Assembly: GCA_030831885.1 (NCBI GenBank)
Contig: JAURKF010000142.1
Location: 1-9,824 of the forward strand
Length of the DNA stretch: 9,824 nt
Origin: Flavobacteriales bacterium
GTDB lineage: Bacteria; Bacteroidota; Bacteroidia; Flavobacteriales; UA16
Reading direction: 5' to 3'
Positions 1 to 7,384 of the stretch are shown piece by piece; position 1 is the first letter of the stretch; each line of letters begins with the position of its first letter. The notes beneath the pieces were generated by a model, which had not been told where the DNA came from, made no database searches, and saw only the letters and a list, made by a program, of their open reading frames with translations. The position numbers were made by a program, and so were the translations under genes.

Positions 1-66
1 ATGAAACTTTTTATGCGCTGGTATGGTACAAGCTCATATCCTAAACAACTAAGAAAATGGAAATGA
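1..66 (+). other. Possible 3' end of an unidentified upstream gene
   Basis: Two reading frames are open from the left edge. One closes with TGA at 64-66 and would overlap the HPt gene through ATGA (63-66) if that gene starts at its second ATG. The other closes with TAA at 42-44, and its last residues (ETFYALVWYKLIS) look protein-like. Too little is visible to choose between them or to name a product. Neither may be real. Confidence 0.2.
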
Positions 67-422
67 ATACTGCAACCCGCTACGACTTATCATACCTGAA
101 TCAAGTGTTTCAGGGAAACCGTGAAATGGTCAATAATATCATAGCGCTCTTCTTGCAGCAAGTGCCAAAATATGTGAGCGAAATGGAGGAGTGTGTTCGC
201 AGAAATGAGCCATTGTCATTACATCCGCTGGCTCACAAAGCAAAGAGTTCTGTAGCCATGTTGGGAATAAAGGATATGGAGGAAGATATCATTCAGATAG
301 AGCAAGATTCAAAGTATATGAGGAATCTGGATGAATTACCCACGCTCGTGGGCAGGGTAAAACGAAATTGTCAGGTTGTCTATGATCAGCTAATGGATGC
401 TATACAACGTCCGGCGGCATAA
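57..422 (+). CDS. Stand-alone histidine phosphotransfer (HPt) domain protein
   Basis: This 121-residue protein is a single HPt domain. Such proteins are cytoplasmic four-helix bundles that carry a phosphoryl group on histidine between a hybrid histidine kinase and a response regulator. The key motif is AHKAKSSVAMLGI (from residue 59): H60 is the likely phosphoacceptor and K63 the usual basic residue three positions later. The flanking sequence is helical, with an opening YDLSYLNQVFQGN typical of Bacteroidota HPt proteins and a FLQQVPKYVSEME helix. There is no kinase, receiver or DNA-binding domain, and no partner gene is visible. ATG at 57 gives MEMN; ATG at 63 gives MN and is an equally possible start. 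Neither has a clear Shine-Dalgarno sequence. The domain call is firm, but the pathway is unknown. Confidence 0.85.
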   Translation: MEMNTATRYDLSYLNQVFQGNREMVNNIIALFLQQVPKYVSEMEECVRRNEPLSLHPLAHKAKSSVAMLGIKDMEEDIIQIEQDSKYMRNLDELPTLVGRVKRNCQVVYDQLMDAIQRPAA

Positions 423-451
423 CATAAAAAAATTCACGAAATAGGGTGGAG

Positions 452-501
452 AGCCGCTATGGGGATGGTCTTCGGATTTGAACCAGGCGGTTTTCTTTTT
501 T
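452..501 (+). terminator. Possible intrinsic terminator after the HPt gene
   Basis: An outer stem AGCCGC (452-457) pairs with GCGGTT (487-492, one G·T pair). Inside it, TGG (466-468) and TTC (471-473) pair with GAA (480-482) and CCA (483-485), with TC (469-470) bulged and GGATTT as the loop. A T-rich run TTTTCTTTTTT (491-501) follows. The internal loops make it weaker than a textbook terminator. It lies 30 nt past the HPt stop and just before the next gene's likely promoter. Confidence 0.4.
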
Positions 502-519
502 ATGCGGGTATAGTGCATT

Positions 520-527
520 TATCTTCG
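520..527 (+). promoter_or_regulatory. Candidate Bacteroidota -7 box for the DUF4301 gene
   Basis: TATCTTCG fits the Bacteroidota primary-sigma -7 consensus TAnnTTTG except for one C. It is followed by CAC, like the boxes before lpxC, acn and rpsP. Transcription would begin near 532-535, about 8-10 nt before the ATG at 542. No good -33 TTTG is seen; that region is the T-rich run ending the preceding hairpin. Confidence 0.4.
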
Positions 528-541
528 CACAAAAGAAATCT

Positions 542-2026
542 ATGGCATTCAATGCTCAGGATGAGAGACAGTTGGATCAACGCGGTATGAGCGTTAAGGC
601 TGTATTGGATCAAATTCATCAATTTGTGAACGACACTCACCCGGCCCGTCTGGAAAGGCCGTGCACTGTGGGTGATGGTATTTTAATGTTAAACGCCTCC
701 GAATGTATTAGCTATCAGCAAATTTTTGAGCAGTCGCGCTCCCGACTTACAATTCAGAAACTGGTGCCTTCCTCAGGAGCAGCCAGCCGAATGTTTAAGC
801 ATTTGTATCATTATTCTGCAGACAACATTTCTGATTTGACAGAGGAATTCATACTCAGTTTCGATCGATTTCCTTTTCGCACCTTGCTTGAAACGGAAAT
901 GAGTCGCAAAGGGTTGAGCCTTGCAGGGCTTCGTAACGCAAATGAGTGGAACCGAATTTTTGACTTCATTCTTGGTAAGGATGGCATGCACTACGATGAT
1001 CAATTGAAGGGGTTAGTTATCTTTCATCGATATGGCGATGAACTTTGTACTGCGTTTGATGAGCACTTGTATGAGGCCATTGCTTACGGTAAACAAGGTG
1101 ACGGACGTTGCGGAATTCATTTCACTTTAGCGCCCCAACATCAGGAAAAGGTGAATCGATATTTTGAGGAGAAGCTCAGACAATTTGAATATGATCATGT
1201 TGAATTGACTTATAGTTCGCAAGATCCTTCAACAGATACCTTGGCTTTAACACTGAATAACGAGCCATTTCGCGATAAGTACGGAAATCTGGTATTTCGT
1301 CCGAGCGGCCACGGAGCGCTCATTCAAAATCTGCAACAGCTCGATGCCGATGTTATTTTCATAAAGAATATCGATAATGTCACAACGCGCAGTCGTCTAT
1401 CCGAGACGGTTTTCTACAAACAAATTCTTGGGGGGGTAGTGGTTGATCTTCGCCGGCGTATTGTTGATCTGCTGAATCGATTGGATTCGGATGAGCAAGC
1501 GCTGGACGCTGCTCTGGAGTTTATTCAAAGCTGGTTTCAACCCGGTGTTCCGTTAGATATGAATCGTCAACAGGCACTTCAGTATGCTCGTTTGCGCTTG
1601 GACAGACCCTTGCGTGTATGTGGAATGGTGCGCAACGAAGGTGAGCCGGGTGGAGGACCATTTTGGGTTAAAATGCCGGGGGGTTATATCAGTAAACAAA
1701 TTGTAGAGAAAAGTCAGGTGGACCATACGGATATCCAACAATTGAAAATCCTTTCTTCATCTACGCATTTTAATCCTGTCGATTTGGTATGCAGTATTAA
1801 AAACAGAGATGGTGTGAACTACCAATTGGATCAGTTTATTGATTACACCTCTGGCTTTGTTAGCGAAAAATTTCAGCAAGGTCATGTAATAAAGGCTTTA
1901 GAGTGGCCGGGCCTTTGGAATGGTGCCATGGCACTTTGGAATACTGTTTTTGTGGAAGTACCTGTATCTACATTCAATCCCGTAAAGACCATCAACGATT
2001 TGCTGCGGCCTGGTCATCAGGTCTAG
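542..2026 (+). CDS. DUF4301 family protein, possible nucleotidyltransferase-like enzyme
   Basis: This 494-residue protein matches in length and motifs the DUF4301 family, which is largely confined to Bacteroidota and has no assigned function that I know of. Landmarks are VPSSGAASRMFK (75-86), FHRYGDE (161-167), HFTLAPQH (193-200), the stretch FRPSGHGALIQNL (252-264) followed by IFIKNIDN (272-279), and VCGMVRNEGEPGGGPFWV (359-376). I see no signal peptide or membrane segment, so it is probably cytosolic. The SGAASRM loop resembles the GGxGTRM nucleotide loop, and the GHG...NIDN pair resembles UDP-glucose pyrophosphorylases (PPGHGD...NIDNL). A GT-A-fold sugar-nucleotide role is therefore my inference. 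It appears to be transcribed alone from its own promoter and meets the ABC ATPase gene tail-to-tail, overlapping by 4 bp. A run of seven G lies in frame at 1430-1436. Confidence 0.88.
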   Translation: MAFNAQDERQLDQRGMSVKAVLDQIHQFVNDTHPARLERPCTVGDGILMLNASECISYQQIFEQSRSRLTIQKLVPSSGAASRMFKHLYHYSADNISDLTEEFILSFDRFPFRTLLETEMSRKGLSLAGLRNANEWNRIFDFILGKDGMHYDDQLKGLVIFHRYGDELCTAFDEHLYEAIAYGKQGDGRCGIHFTLAPQHQEKVNRYFEEKLRQFEYDHVELTYSSQDPSTDTLALTLNNEPFRDKYGNLVFRPSGHGALIQNLQQLDADVIFIKNIDNVTTRSRLSETVFYKQILGGVVVDLRRRIVDLLNRLDSDEQALDAALEFIQSWFQPGVPLDMNRQQALQYARLRLDRPLRVCGMVRNEGEPGGGPFWVKMPGGYISKQIVEKSQVDHTDIQQLKILSSSTHFNPVDLVCSIKNRDGVNYQLDQFIDYTSGFVSEKFQQGHVIKALEWPGLWNGAMALWNTVFVEVPVSTFNPVKTINDLLRPGHQV

Positions 2027-2646
2027 GTGTTGAATTTACTCATGTCCAACGTGTGCGTACAAAATGAAGTTTCACGTTCGTCGCGGTTCGAGGCAATAAC
2101 AACGGTGCGTTGATCTGAAATACGTTGAAGCATCGATTGAAACCAACTAACTGCCGAAGAGTCGAGGTGTGAGCAGGGCTCGTCGAGCAGCAAAAGTTCC
2201 GCATCGCTCAGAATTGCCAACCCCAACTTAACGCGCTGTTTCATTCCACTGGAAAAGGTTTTTAGCGTTTGATGACGATGATTTTCCAGATTGATTTGGT
2301 ATGCAAAATCCTCCGTGCTCTTACAACTTGGTAATTTTTTAAAGCGAAGAAAGAGGCTTAAATTTTCATCTAAGGTGAGTTCGTCCCATAATTGAAGAGC
2401 CGGGGAACAAAGTGCAACATGTCGGTATAAACCCTCTCTTGTCATGTTTAGATTGTTAAGACTCCATAGAACATGACCTTCGGAAGGAGAAAGAAATCCT
2501 GAAATAATCTGAACCAGCGTCGACTTACCTGAACCGTTATTGCCAATTATTGCGGTTCGGCTTGCTTTTTCTAATTCGAGTGAGACGCCACGGAAGATCC
2601 AATCTTTGCGATAACGCTTTGCGATATGTTGCAATTCGATTTGCAA
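2023..2646 (-). CDS. ABC transporter ATP-binding protein without a membrane domain
   Basis: This is a 207-residue single ABC ATPase domain. Walker A is GNNGSGKST (35-43), the signature is SSGMKQR (132-138), Walker B is LLLLDEP (151-157) and the D-loop is SHLD (159-162). Two usual residues are missing. Where the H-loop histidine should follow Walker B, the sequence reads VVIASNRDE, with N187. The Q-loop region (CSPALQLWDELT, 80-91) has no glutamine at the usual place, about S81. From memory, the IASN pattern recurs in a Bacteroidota ABC family, so it is probably a lineage trait rather than damage. The start is TTG, 4 nt after the lpxA stop, and no ATG is available upstream in frame; it gives MQIELQ, which suits the family. 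No permease gene is nearby. It is probably co-transcribed with lpxC/fabZ and lpxA. Substrate and partner are unknown. Confidence 0.88.
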   Translation of the reverse strand: MQIELQHIAKRYRKDWIFRGVSLELEKASRTAIIGNNGSGKSTLVQIISGFLSPSEGHVLWSLNNLNMTREGLYRHVALCSPALQLWDELTLDENLSLFLRFKKLPSCKSTEDFAYQINLENHRHQTLKTFSSGMKQRVKLGLAILSDAELLLLDEPCSHLDSSAVSWFQSMLQRISDQRTVVIASNRDERETSFCTHTLDMSKFNT

Positions 2647-2650
2647 AGAA

Positions 2651-3430
2651 TCAGAGGCCTTGTGGTCCGCGAATTATACCCTTGTCACTTTCTCTGATGA
2701 AATCGAGAATAATCTGCTTATGCTCCGAATTGGGCAGTTCAAGCTCGGATGCATGAATTGCGCGACTCATGTTGCTGTTGTGCACATAGATCATGCGATA
2801 CACATCCTCTATATGTGCAATGACTTCATTGTCGAAACCTCTTCTGCGAAGACCTACCGTATTCACTCCTGCGTAGCTGAGCGGCTCACGGGCGGCTTTG
2901 ATATAAGGTGGAACATTTTTACGGACCAAACTTCCACCGGCAATGAAGGAATGCTCACCAATGCGCACAAATTGTTGAATGGCAACGACACCTTCGATGA
3001 TAACCCAGTCTTCGATTTCGACATGCCCTGCAATGTTGGCACTATTGGCAATAACGCAGTGATCGCCCACTGTGGCGTCATGCGCAATGTGGACATACGC
3101 CATCAGCAAGCAATGGGATCCGACTTTCGTTGTGAATTTGTCCTTGGTGCCTCGGTTGATGGTGCAACATTCACGAATAGTGGTATAATCACCAATTTCT
3201 GCAGTTGTTTTTTCGCCCTCGAACTTCAAATCCTGCGGTATGGCTGAAATAACTGCTCCCGGAAAAATTCTGCAGTGTTTGCCGATGCGGGCGCCGTCCA
3301 TAATGGTAACGTTGGGACCAATCCAGGTTCCTTCTCCTATTTCTACATCGGCCGCAATCGATGTGAATGGACCAATTTCCACGTTGGCAGCAATTCGTGC
3401 ATCGGGATGGATGATGTTCATGGTGCTCAT
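2651..3430 (-). CDS. lpxA: UDP-N-acetylglucosamine O-acyltransferase LpxA
   Basis: LpxA catalyses the first step of lipid A synthesis, moving a 3-hydroxyacyl chain from ACP to the 3-OH of UDP-GlcNAc in the cytoplasm. The 259 residues match the family (262 in E. coli). The first two thirds are hexapeptide repeats of the left-handed beta helix, such as IAANVEIGPFTSIAADVEIG. The catalytic segment is VHIAHDATVGDHC: H117 matches the E. coli general base H125, and H114 matches H122. AGHVEIEDW and VPPYIKAA are also typical. E. coli has HQF at the third conserved histidine region; here it is QQF. The C-terminal helical part, with GLRRRGF, is present. The ATG overlaps the lpxC/fabZ stop as ATGA (3427-3430), implying translational coupling, and the ABC ATPase gene follows after 4 nt. 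LpxD and LpxB are not in the window. Confidence 0.97.
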   Translation of the reverse strand: MSTMNIIHPDARIAANVEIGPFTSIAADVEIGEGTWIGPNVTIMDGARIGKHCRIFPGAVISAIPQDLKFEGEKTTAEIGDYTTIRECCTINRGTKDKFTTKVGSHCLLMAYVHIAHDATVGDHCVIANSANIAGHVEIEDWVIIEGVVAIQQFVRIGEHSFIAGGSLVRKNVPPYIKAAREPLSYAGVNTVGLRRRGFDNEVIAHIEDVYRMIYVHNSNMSRAIHASELELPNSEHKQIILDFIRESDKGIIRGPQGL

Positions 3431-4863
3431 GCGTGCGCTTCTTGAGATGTTTCTTTTGCAACACGGTCACGCACTACCTGAGCAAGCATGACGGCTTCAC
3501 ATGCCTCTTTACCGTTCACGTAGGCGACCCCACGCATATTTACGAGACCTCTGCGAATGGGGCTTTCCAAGGTTAACTTGAAAATGATGGTGTCGCCAGG
3601 AAGCACTTTCTGCTTGAATTTGACCCCATCAATTTTCATGAAATAAGTGCTGTAGTTTTCAGGGTCTTCCACTTGAGATAGTGCATAAATGCCTCCCACT
3701 TGTGCCATCGCCTCCACCTGGAGAACGCCTGGCATTACCGGATTTCCCGGGAAATGTCCTTGGAAGAAGGGCTCGTTCATTGTCACGTTTTTTAAACCGA
3801 CAATACTTGTTGCGTCCATCTCGAGGATTTTATCAATCAGCAAAAACGGATAGCGATGCGGAAGCATTTTAGCAATGTCGTTTATATCGTAAAGAGGCTT
3901 TTTAAAAATGTCGAATGAAGGAGTAGAATCTTTTTGTTTTTTAATAATGCCCTTAAGAATCTTGGCGAACTCTACGTTTCCGAAATGCCCGGGGCGCGCA
4001 GCAAGTATGTGACCCCTTATAAAACGACCGGTGAGGGCAAGATCTCCAACAATGTCGAGTAACTTATGACGAGCGGGTTCATTTTCGAATTGCAGTTTGG
4101 TGGTATTGAGAACACCCATTCCTTCCACTTTTACATTGAGGTTTTCACGACCTAGTTGCTTAAGGATTTCCTTTATTTCAACTTCGGAATAATCGCGCTC
4201 AACAAGTACAATCGCATTATCAAGACTTCCTCCTTTGATTAGTCCATTTTTAGCCAGCAAAGCCAGCTCGCCTAGAAAAACGAAAGTTCTGCACGTTGCA
4301 ATTTCATCGATGAAGTGGTCCAGCTCATACATGTGGGCATGCTGCGTGCCCAAAACCGGAGAATTGTAATCGACCATTACAGTAAGCCGAAACTCTCCGC
4401 CATTGGTCGGAACAGCAAGCATTTCAATATTTTTATCCTTGTCTTCATAGGTGATGTTTTCATCCAGCACAAGGTATTTTCGTTCAGCGTTCTGCTCAAT
4501 TATTCCTGCTGCGATTATCGCTTCAACAAAGGGTTTTGAGCTTCCGTCCATGATTGGCACTTCGGGCCCATCGAGTTGAATGATGGCATTGTCTATCATG
4601 CAGCCATAGATGGCGGCCAAAATGTGCTCAGTGGTATAGACGCGTGCACCCTTGTATTCGAGCGTTGTTCCGCGCTGCGTGCTTACAACCAAATCGCAAT
4701 CGGCAGGTATAGTTGGTTGTCCATCAAGGTCGGTGCGTTGAAACACATATCCACTATTCTCTGGAGCCGGAAGAATATGAACGTTTACTGTTTCGCCGGT
4801 GTGAAGACCTACACCGCTTAAACTGACTGCTTGATTCAGCGTTCGTTGTTTGGAGGGAGTCAT
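3427..4863 (-). CDS. lpxC/fabZ: Bifunctional LpxC deacetylase / FabZ dehydratase
   Basis: A 478-residue fusion that is characteristic of Bacteroidota. The LpxC half (about 1-310) removes acetate from UDP-3-O-acyl-GlcNAc, the committed step of lipid A synthesis. Its zinc ligands are H80 in TTEHILAAI and H266 and D270 in RHKLLDIVGD; E79 is the likely general base and H293 in RPGHFGN the catalytic histidine. The FabZ half (about 323-478) dehydrates 3-hydroxyacyl-ACP in fatty acid synthesis. Its active-site residues are H370 in FFQGHFPGNP and E384 in MPGVLQVEAMAQ, and it begins with the usual IAKMLPHRYPFLLID. A short Lys-rich linker (KGIIKKQKDSTPS) joins them. Both active sites look intact. It is the first gene of the block with lpxA and the ABC ATPase. 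A possible -7 box lies only 4 nt before the ATG. Confidence 0.97.
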   Translation of the reverse strand: MTPSKQRTLNQAVSLSGVGLHTGETVNVHILPAPENSGYVFQRTDLDGQPTIPADCDLVVSTQRGTTLEYKGARVYTTEHILAAIYGCMIDNAIIQLDGPEVPIMDGSSKPFVEAIIAAGIIEQNAERKYLVLDENITYEDKDKNIEMLAVPTNGGEFRLTVMVDYNSPVLGTQHAHMYELDHFIDEIATCRTFVFLGELALLAKNGLIKGGSLDNAIVLVERDYSEVEIKEILKQLGRENLNVKVEGMGVLNTTKLQFENEPARHKLLDIVGDLALTGRFIRGHILAARPGHFGNVEFAKILKGIIKKQKDSTPSFDIFKKPLYDINDIAKMLPHRYPFLLIDKILEMDATSIVGLKNVTMNEPFFQGHFPGNPVMPGVLQVEAMAQVGGIYALSQVEDPENYSTYFMKIDGVKFKQKVLPGDTIIFKLTLESPIRRGLVNMRGVAYVNGKEACEAVMLAQVVRDRVAKETSQEAHA

Positions 4864-4867
4864 GGTG

Positions 4868-4875
4868 CGAAAATA
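4868..4875 (-). promoter_or_regulatory. Candidate -7 box for lpxC/fabZ–lpxA–ABC ATPase
   Basis: On the minus strand this reads TATTTTCG followed by CACC and then the ATG. It fits TAnnTTTG with one C. If real, transcription would begin at or next to the start codon, giving a nearly leaderless mRNA. No convincing -33 element is visible, so a promoter further upstream in 4876-4948 remains possible. Confidence 0.35.
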
Positions 4876-4948
4876 GGGTTGAATTTTAATTGATAATGGA
4901 GCATCCTTCTATGCCATTGAGAAGTTTACTTGTGTGGGTTATCATAAT

Positions 4949-4977
4949 GTGAAAAGCCCCTGATCGGGGCTTTTCAC
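4949..4977 (-). terminator. Strong symmetric hairpin terminator after aconitase
   Basis: GTGAAAAGCCCC and GGGGCTTTTCAC form a perfect 12-bp stem around the 5-nt loop TGATC. Read leftwards, the GC-rich core is followed by four T, and the hairpin begins 14 nt past the aconitase stop. Its symmetry means it could stop transcription from either side and insulates the lipid A operon from aconitase read-through. Confidence 0.85.
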
Positions 4978-4991
4978 TGTTGAATATTGAA

Positions 4992-7265
4992 TTACGCTCC
5001 AATCCCTTTCCTTATCAAGTTCAACGCACCTCCTGCTTTGAACCATTCTATCTGCTGGGTATTGTAGGTATGATTCACGGCGATTGTTTCTTTCGAGCCG
5101 TCCTCGTGCACGAGCTCAAGATGCAATGGCTTGTCGGGGGCGAATGAAACGAGGTCAATGAAATTCACCATATCGTTTTCTTGAATCTTATCGTAATCCG
5201 CTTCATTGCTGAATGTGAGCGCAAGCATTCCTTGCTTCTTCAAATTCGTTTCGTGAATACGAGCAAAGGACTTCACTAATATGGCGCGTACACCCAAATG
5301 ACGGGGTTGCATCGCAGCATGCTCGCGCGATGATCCTTCCCCATAGTTCTGGTCACCCACTACCAAGGTTGGCACACCGGCGGCTTTATAAGCACGTTGA
5401 ACTTTCGGTACTTCATCGTATGCGCCCGTCAGTTGATTCTTCACGCTGTTCTGAGCTCCGTTGAAGAAGTTGGTCGCACCAATGAGTGTGTTGTTGGCAA
5501 TGTTGTCGAGGTGCCCACGGAAACGCAACCACTGGCCGGCCATCGAAATATGATCGGTGGTGCATTTGCCTTTTGCTTTGATAAGCACGCGCGCGCCTGT
5601 GATATTCTGACCATTCCACTCGCTGAAGGGAGCAAGCAACTGAAGGCGCTCACTATCCGAAGCGACATTAACCTCTACTCCGCTGCCATCTTCGGCTGGT
5701 GCCTGGTACCCGGGATCTTTTGCATCGAAGCCTTTAGTTGGAAGCTCGTCACCGCTAGGCGGATCGAGCTTCACATGTTCTCCCTTCTCGTTTACCAGCG
5801 TATCGGTCATAGGGTTGAAGGTGAGGTCGCCTGCAATAGCAAGGGCAGTAGTTAACTCGGGAGAAGCAACGAAGGCAAGAGTATTCGGATTGCCATCGTT
5901 GCGGCTTTGAAAGTTGCGATTGAATGAGTGAACGATTGTGTTCTTCTCTTTTTTCTCAGCACCCACACGGGCCCACATGCCTATGCATGGTCCGCATGCG
6001 TTGGCGTAAACTGTTGCACCCATCTCATTGAATGTATGGATGAATCCGTCGCGCTCTATAGTATAGCGTACCACTTCGCTACCCGGCGTGATGCTGAACT
6101 CAGCCTTGGGCTTGAGGTTCTTTTCAATCACCTGCTTTGCAAGTGAAGCAGAGCGAGCAATGTCTTCATAGGATGAGTTGGTGCATGAACCAATCAATCC
6201 GACTTCCACTTTGGTGGGCCAGTTGTTTTTGGCAGCTTCTTCTTTCATTTTCGAAATAGGAGTCGCCAAATCAGGTGTGAATGGACCATTGAGGTGCGGC
6301 TCGAGTTCACTCAGATTAATTTCTATAACCTGATCAAAGTACTGCTCCGGGTTGGCATACACCTCAGCATCTCCTGTTAGGTGAGCCTTGATACTATTGG
6401 CAATATCTGCAACTTCAGAACGTCCGGTAGAGCGCAGGTAACGTTCCATGCTTTCATCATATCCGAAGGTTGAAGTAGTAGCTCCTATTTCTGCGCCCAT
6501 GTTACAGATGGTGCCTTTTCCTGTGCAAGAAAGCGATTGTGCGCCTTCGCCGAAATATTCAACGATACAGCCTGTACCACCTTTTACAGTGAGGATACCT
6601 GCAACTTTTAAAATTACGTCTTTAGCCGAACACCAGCCATTGAGTTTGCCGGTGAGTTTGATACCAATGAGTTTGGGGAACTTCAGTTCCCAGGCCATGC
6701 CTGCCATCACGTCCATGGCATCTGCACCGCCAACACCAATGGCTACCATTCCAAGACCGCCTGCGTTAACCGTGTGTGAGTCAGTACCGATCATCATACC
6801 ACCGGGAAATGCGTAATTTTCCAATACCACCTGGTGGATGATACCTGCGCCGGGCTTCCAGAAACCGATTCCGTATTTGTTCGAAATAGATGACAGGAAA
6901 TTGAACACTTCGTTGTTCTTGCTGAGTGCATCGCTCAAGTCTTGAGATGAGCCCACCCGTGCCTGAATGAGGTGGTCGCAATGCACGGTGCTAGGCACGG
7001 CTACTTTCTTACGACCGGCCTGCATGAACTGCAACAATGCCATTTGGGCTGTAGCATCTTGCATGGCAACGCGATCGGGTGCGAAATCCACATAACTTTT
7101 TCCACGCTCGAATGCAGTGTTGGCATCTCCTGACCAGAGGTGTGTGTACAGGATTTTTTCTGTGAGTGTTAATGGTTTGCCGGTCACTTTTCGCGCTGCC
7201 TCCACTCGCTGGGGAAAGCGGCTGTAGACGGCTTTTATCATATCTAGATCGAAAACTTTGCTCAT
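4992..7265 (-). CDS. acn: Aconitate hydratase, mitochondrial type
   Basis: Aconitase interconverts citrate and isocitrate in the TCA cycle with a [4Fe-4S] cluster. The 757-residue protein carries the three cluster cysteines in [13 protein letters not shown] (about C361) and [10 protein letters not shown] (about C424 and C427). Each is about three residues from pig mitochondrial aconitase (358, 421, 424), so it belongs with the mitochondrial-type enzymes rather than AcnA/IRP or AcnB. The substrate segments [27 protein letters not shown] and [18 protein letters not shown], with the catalytic serine, are intact, as is the C-terminal swivel domain. The frame stays open 19 codons further upstream to ATG 7322, but ATG 7265 ([11 protein letters not shown]) fits the family and leaves the promoter-like box at 7292-7299 outside the gene. 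It seems to be transcribed alone, with a strong terminator after it. Confidence 0.97.
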   Translation of the reverse strand: MSKVFDLDMIKAVYSRFPQRVEAARKVTGKPLTLTEKILYTHLWSGDANTAFERGKSYVDFAPDRVAMQDATAQMALLQFMQAGRKKVAVPSTVHCDHLIQARVGSSQDLSDALSKNNEVFNFLSSISNKYGIGFWKPGAGIIHQVVLENYAFPGGMMIGTDSHTVNAGGLGMVAIGVGGADAMDVMAGMAWELKFPKLIGIKLTGKLNGWCSAKDVILKVAGILTVKGGTGCIVEYFGEGAQSLSCTGKGTICNMGAEIGATTSTFGYDESMERYLRSTGRSEVADIANSIKAHLTGDAEVYANPEQYFDQVIEINLSELEPHLNGPFTPDLATPISKMKEEAAKNNWPTKVEVGLIGSCTNSSYEDIARSASLAKQVIEKNLKPKAEFSITPGSEVVRYTIERDGFIHTFNEMGATVYANACGPCIGMWARVGAEKKEKNTIVHSFNRNFQSRNDGNPNTLAFVASPELTTALAIAGDLTFNPMTDTLVNEKGEHVKLDPPSGDELPTKGFDAKDPGYQAPAEDGSGVEVNVASDSERLQLLAPFSEWNGQNITGARVLIKAKGKCTTDHISMAGQWLRFRGHLDNIANNTLIGATNFFNGAQNSVKNQLTGAYDEVPKVQRAYKAAGVPTLVVGDQNYGEGSSREHAAMQPRHLGVRAILVKSFARIHETNLKKQGMLALTFSNEADYDKIQENDMVNFIDLVSFAPDKPLHLELVHEDGSKETIAVNHTYNTQQIEWFKAGGALNLIRKGIGA

Positions 7266-7291
7266 CGTTATCAGAAGTTTTTGTTCGGCCG

Positions 7292-7299
7292 CGAATGTA
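7292..7299 (-). promoter_or_regulatory. Candidate -7 box for aconitase
   Basis: On the minus strand it reads TACATTCG followed by CGGCC, close to the rpsP box TACATTTGCGCC. It fits TAnnTTTG with one C. Transcription would start near 7284-7288, leaving a leader of about 20 nt to the ATG at 7265. The upstream spacer is AT-rich (ATATAAAA), but no clear TTTG is seen at -33. Confidence 0.45.
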
Positions 7300-7384
7300 C
7301 GGAGTTTTATATGCAGGACCATAGAGATCCGACCATCATTTCAATAAGTTTTACAAAGATGGAAGTGAGTTTAGAAGTGCCTAA

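Noticed and set aside
452..501. tRNA T-arm lookalike on the minus strand (GGTTCAAATCC)
   Set aside because: Only three of the five T-stem pairs form, and no acceptor, D or anticodon arm can be drawn. The symmetry is better explained by the hairpin on the plus strand.
2660..3247. 195-codon open frame opposite lpxA
   Set aside because: It lies wholly antisense to lpxA, whose active-site residues and full length are clear. The translation has no recognisable domain.
5397..5855. 152-codon open frame opposite aconitase
   Set aside because: The aconitase frame here encodes conserved family sequence; the opposite frame shows no domain and no start context.
7266..7322. 19-codon N-terminal extension of aconitase from ATG 7322
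   Set aside because: The extension does not match the family's usual start, and a promoter-like box at 7292-7299 lies inside it. ATG 7265 is preferred.
7333..7362. Inverted repeat CCATC(A)TTT / AAAGATGG after rimM
   Set aside because: The stem is short, has a bulge and a 13-nt loop, and no T run follows it leftwards, so I do not call a terminator.
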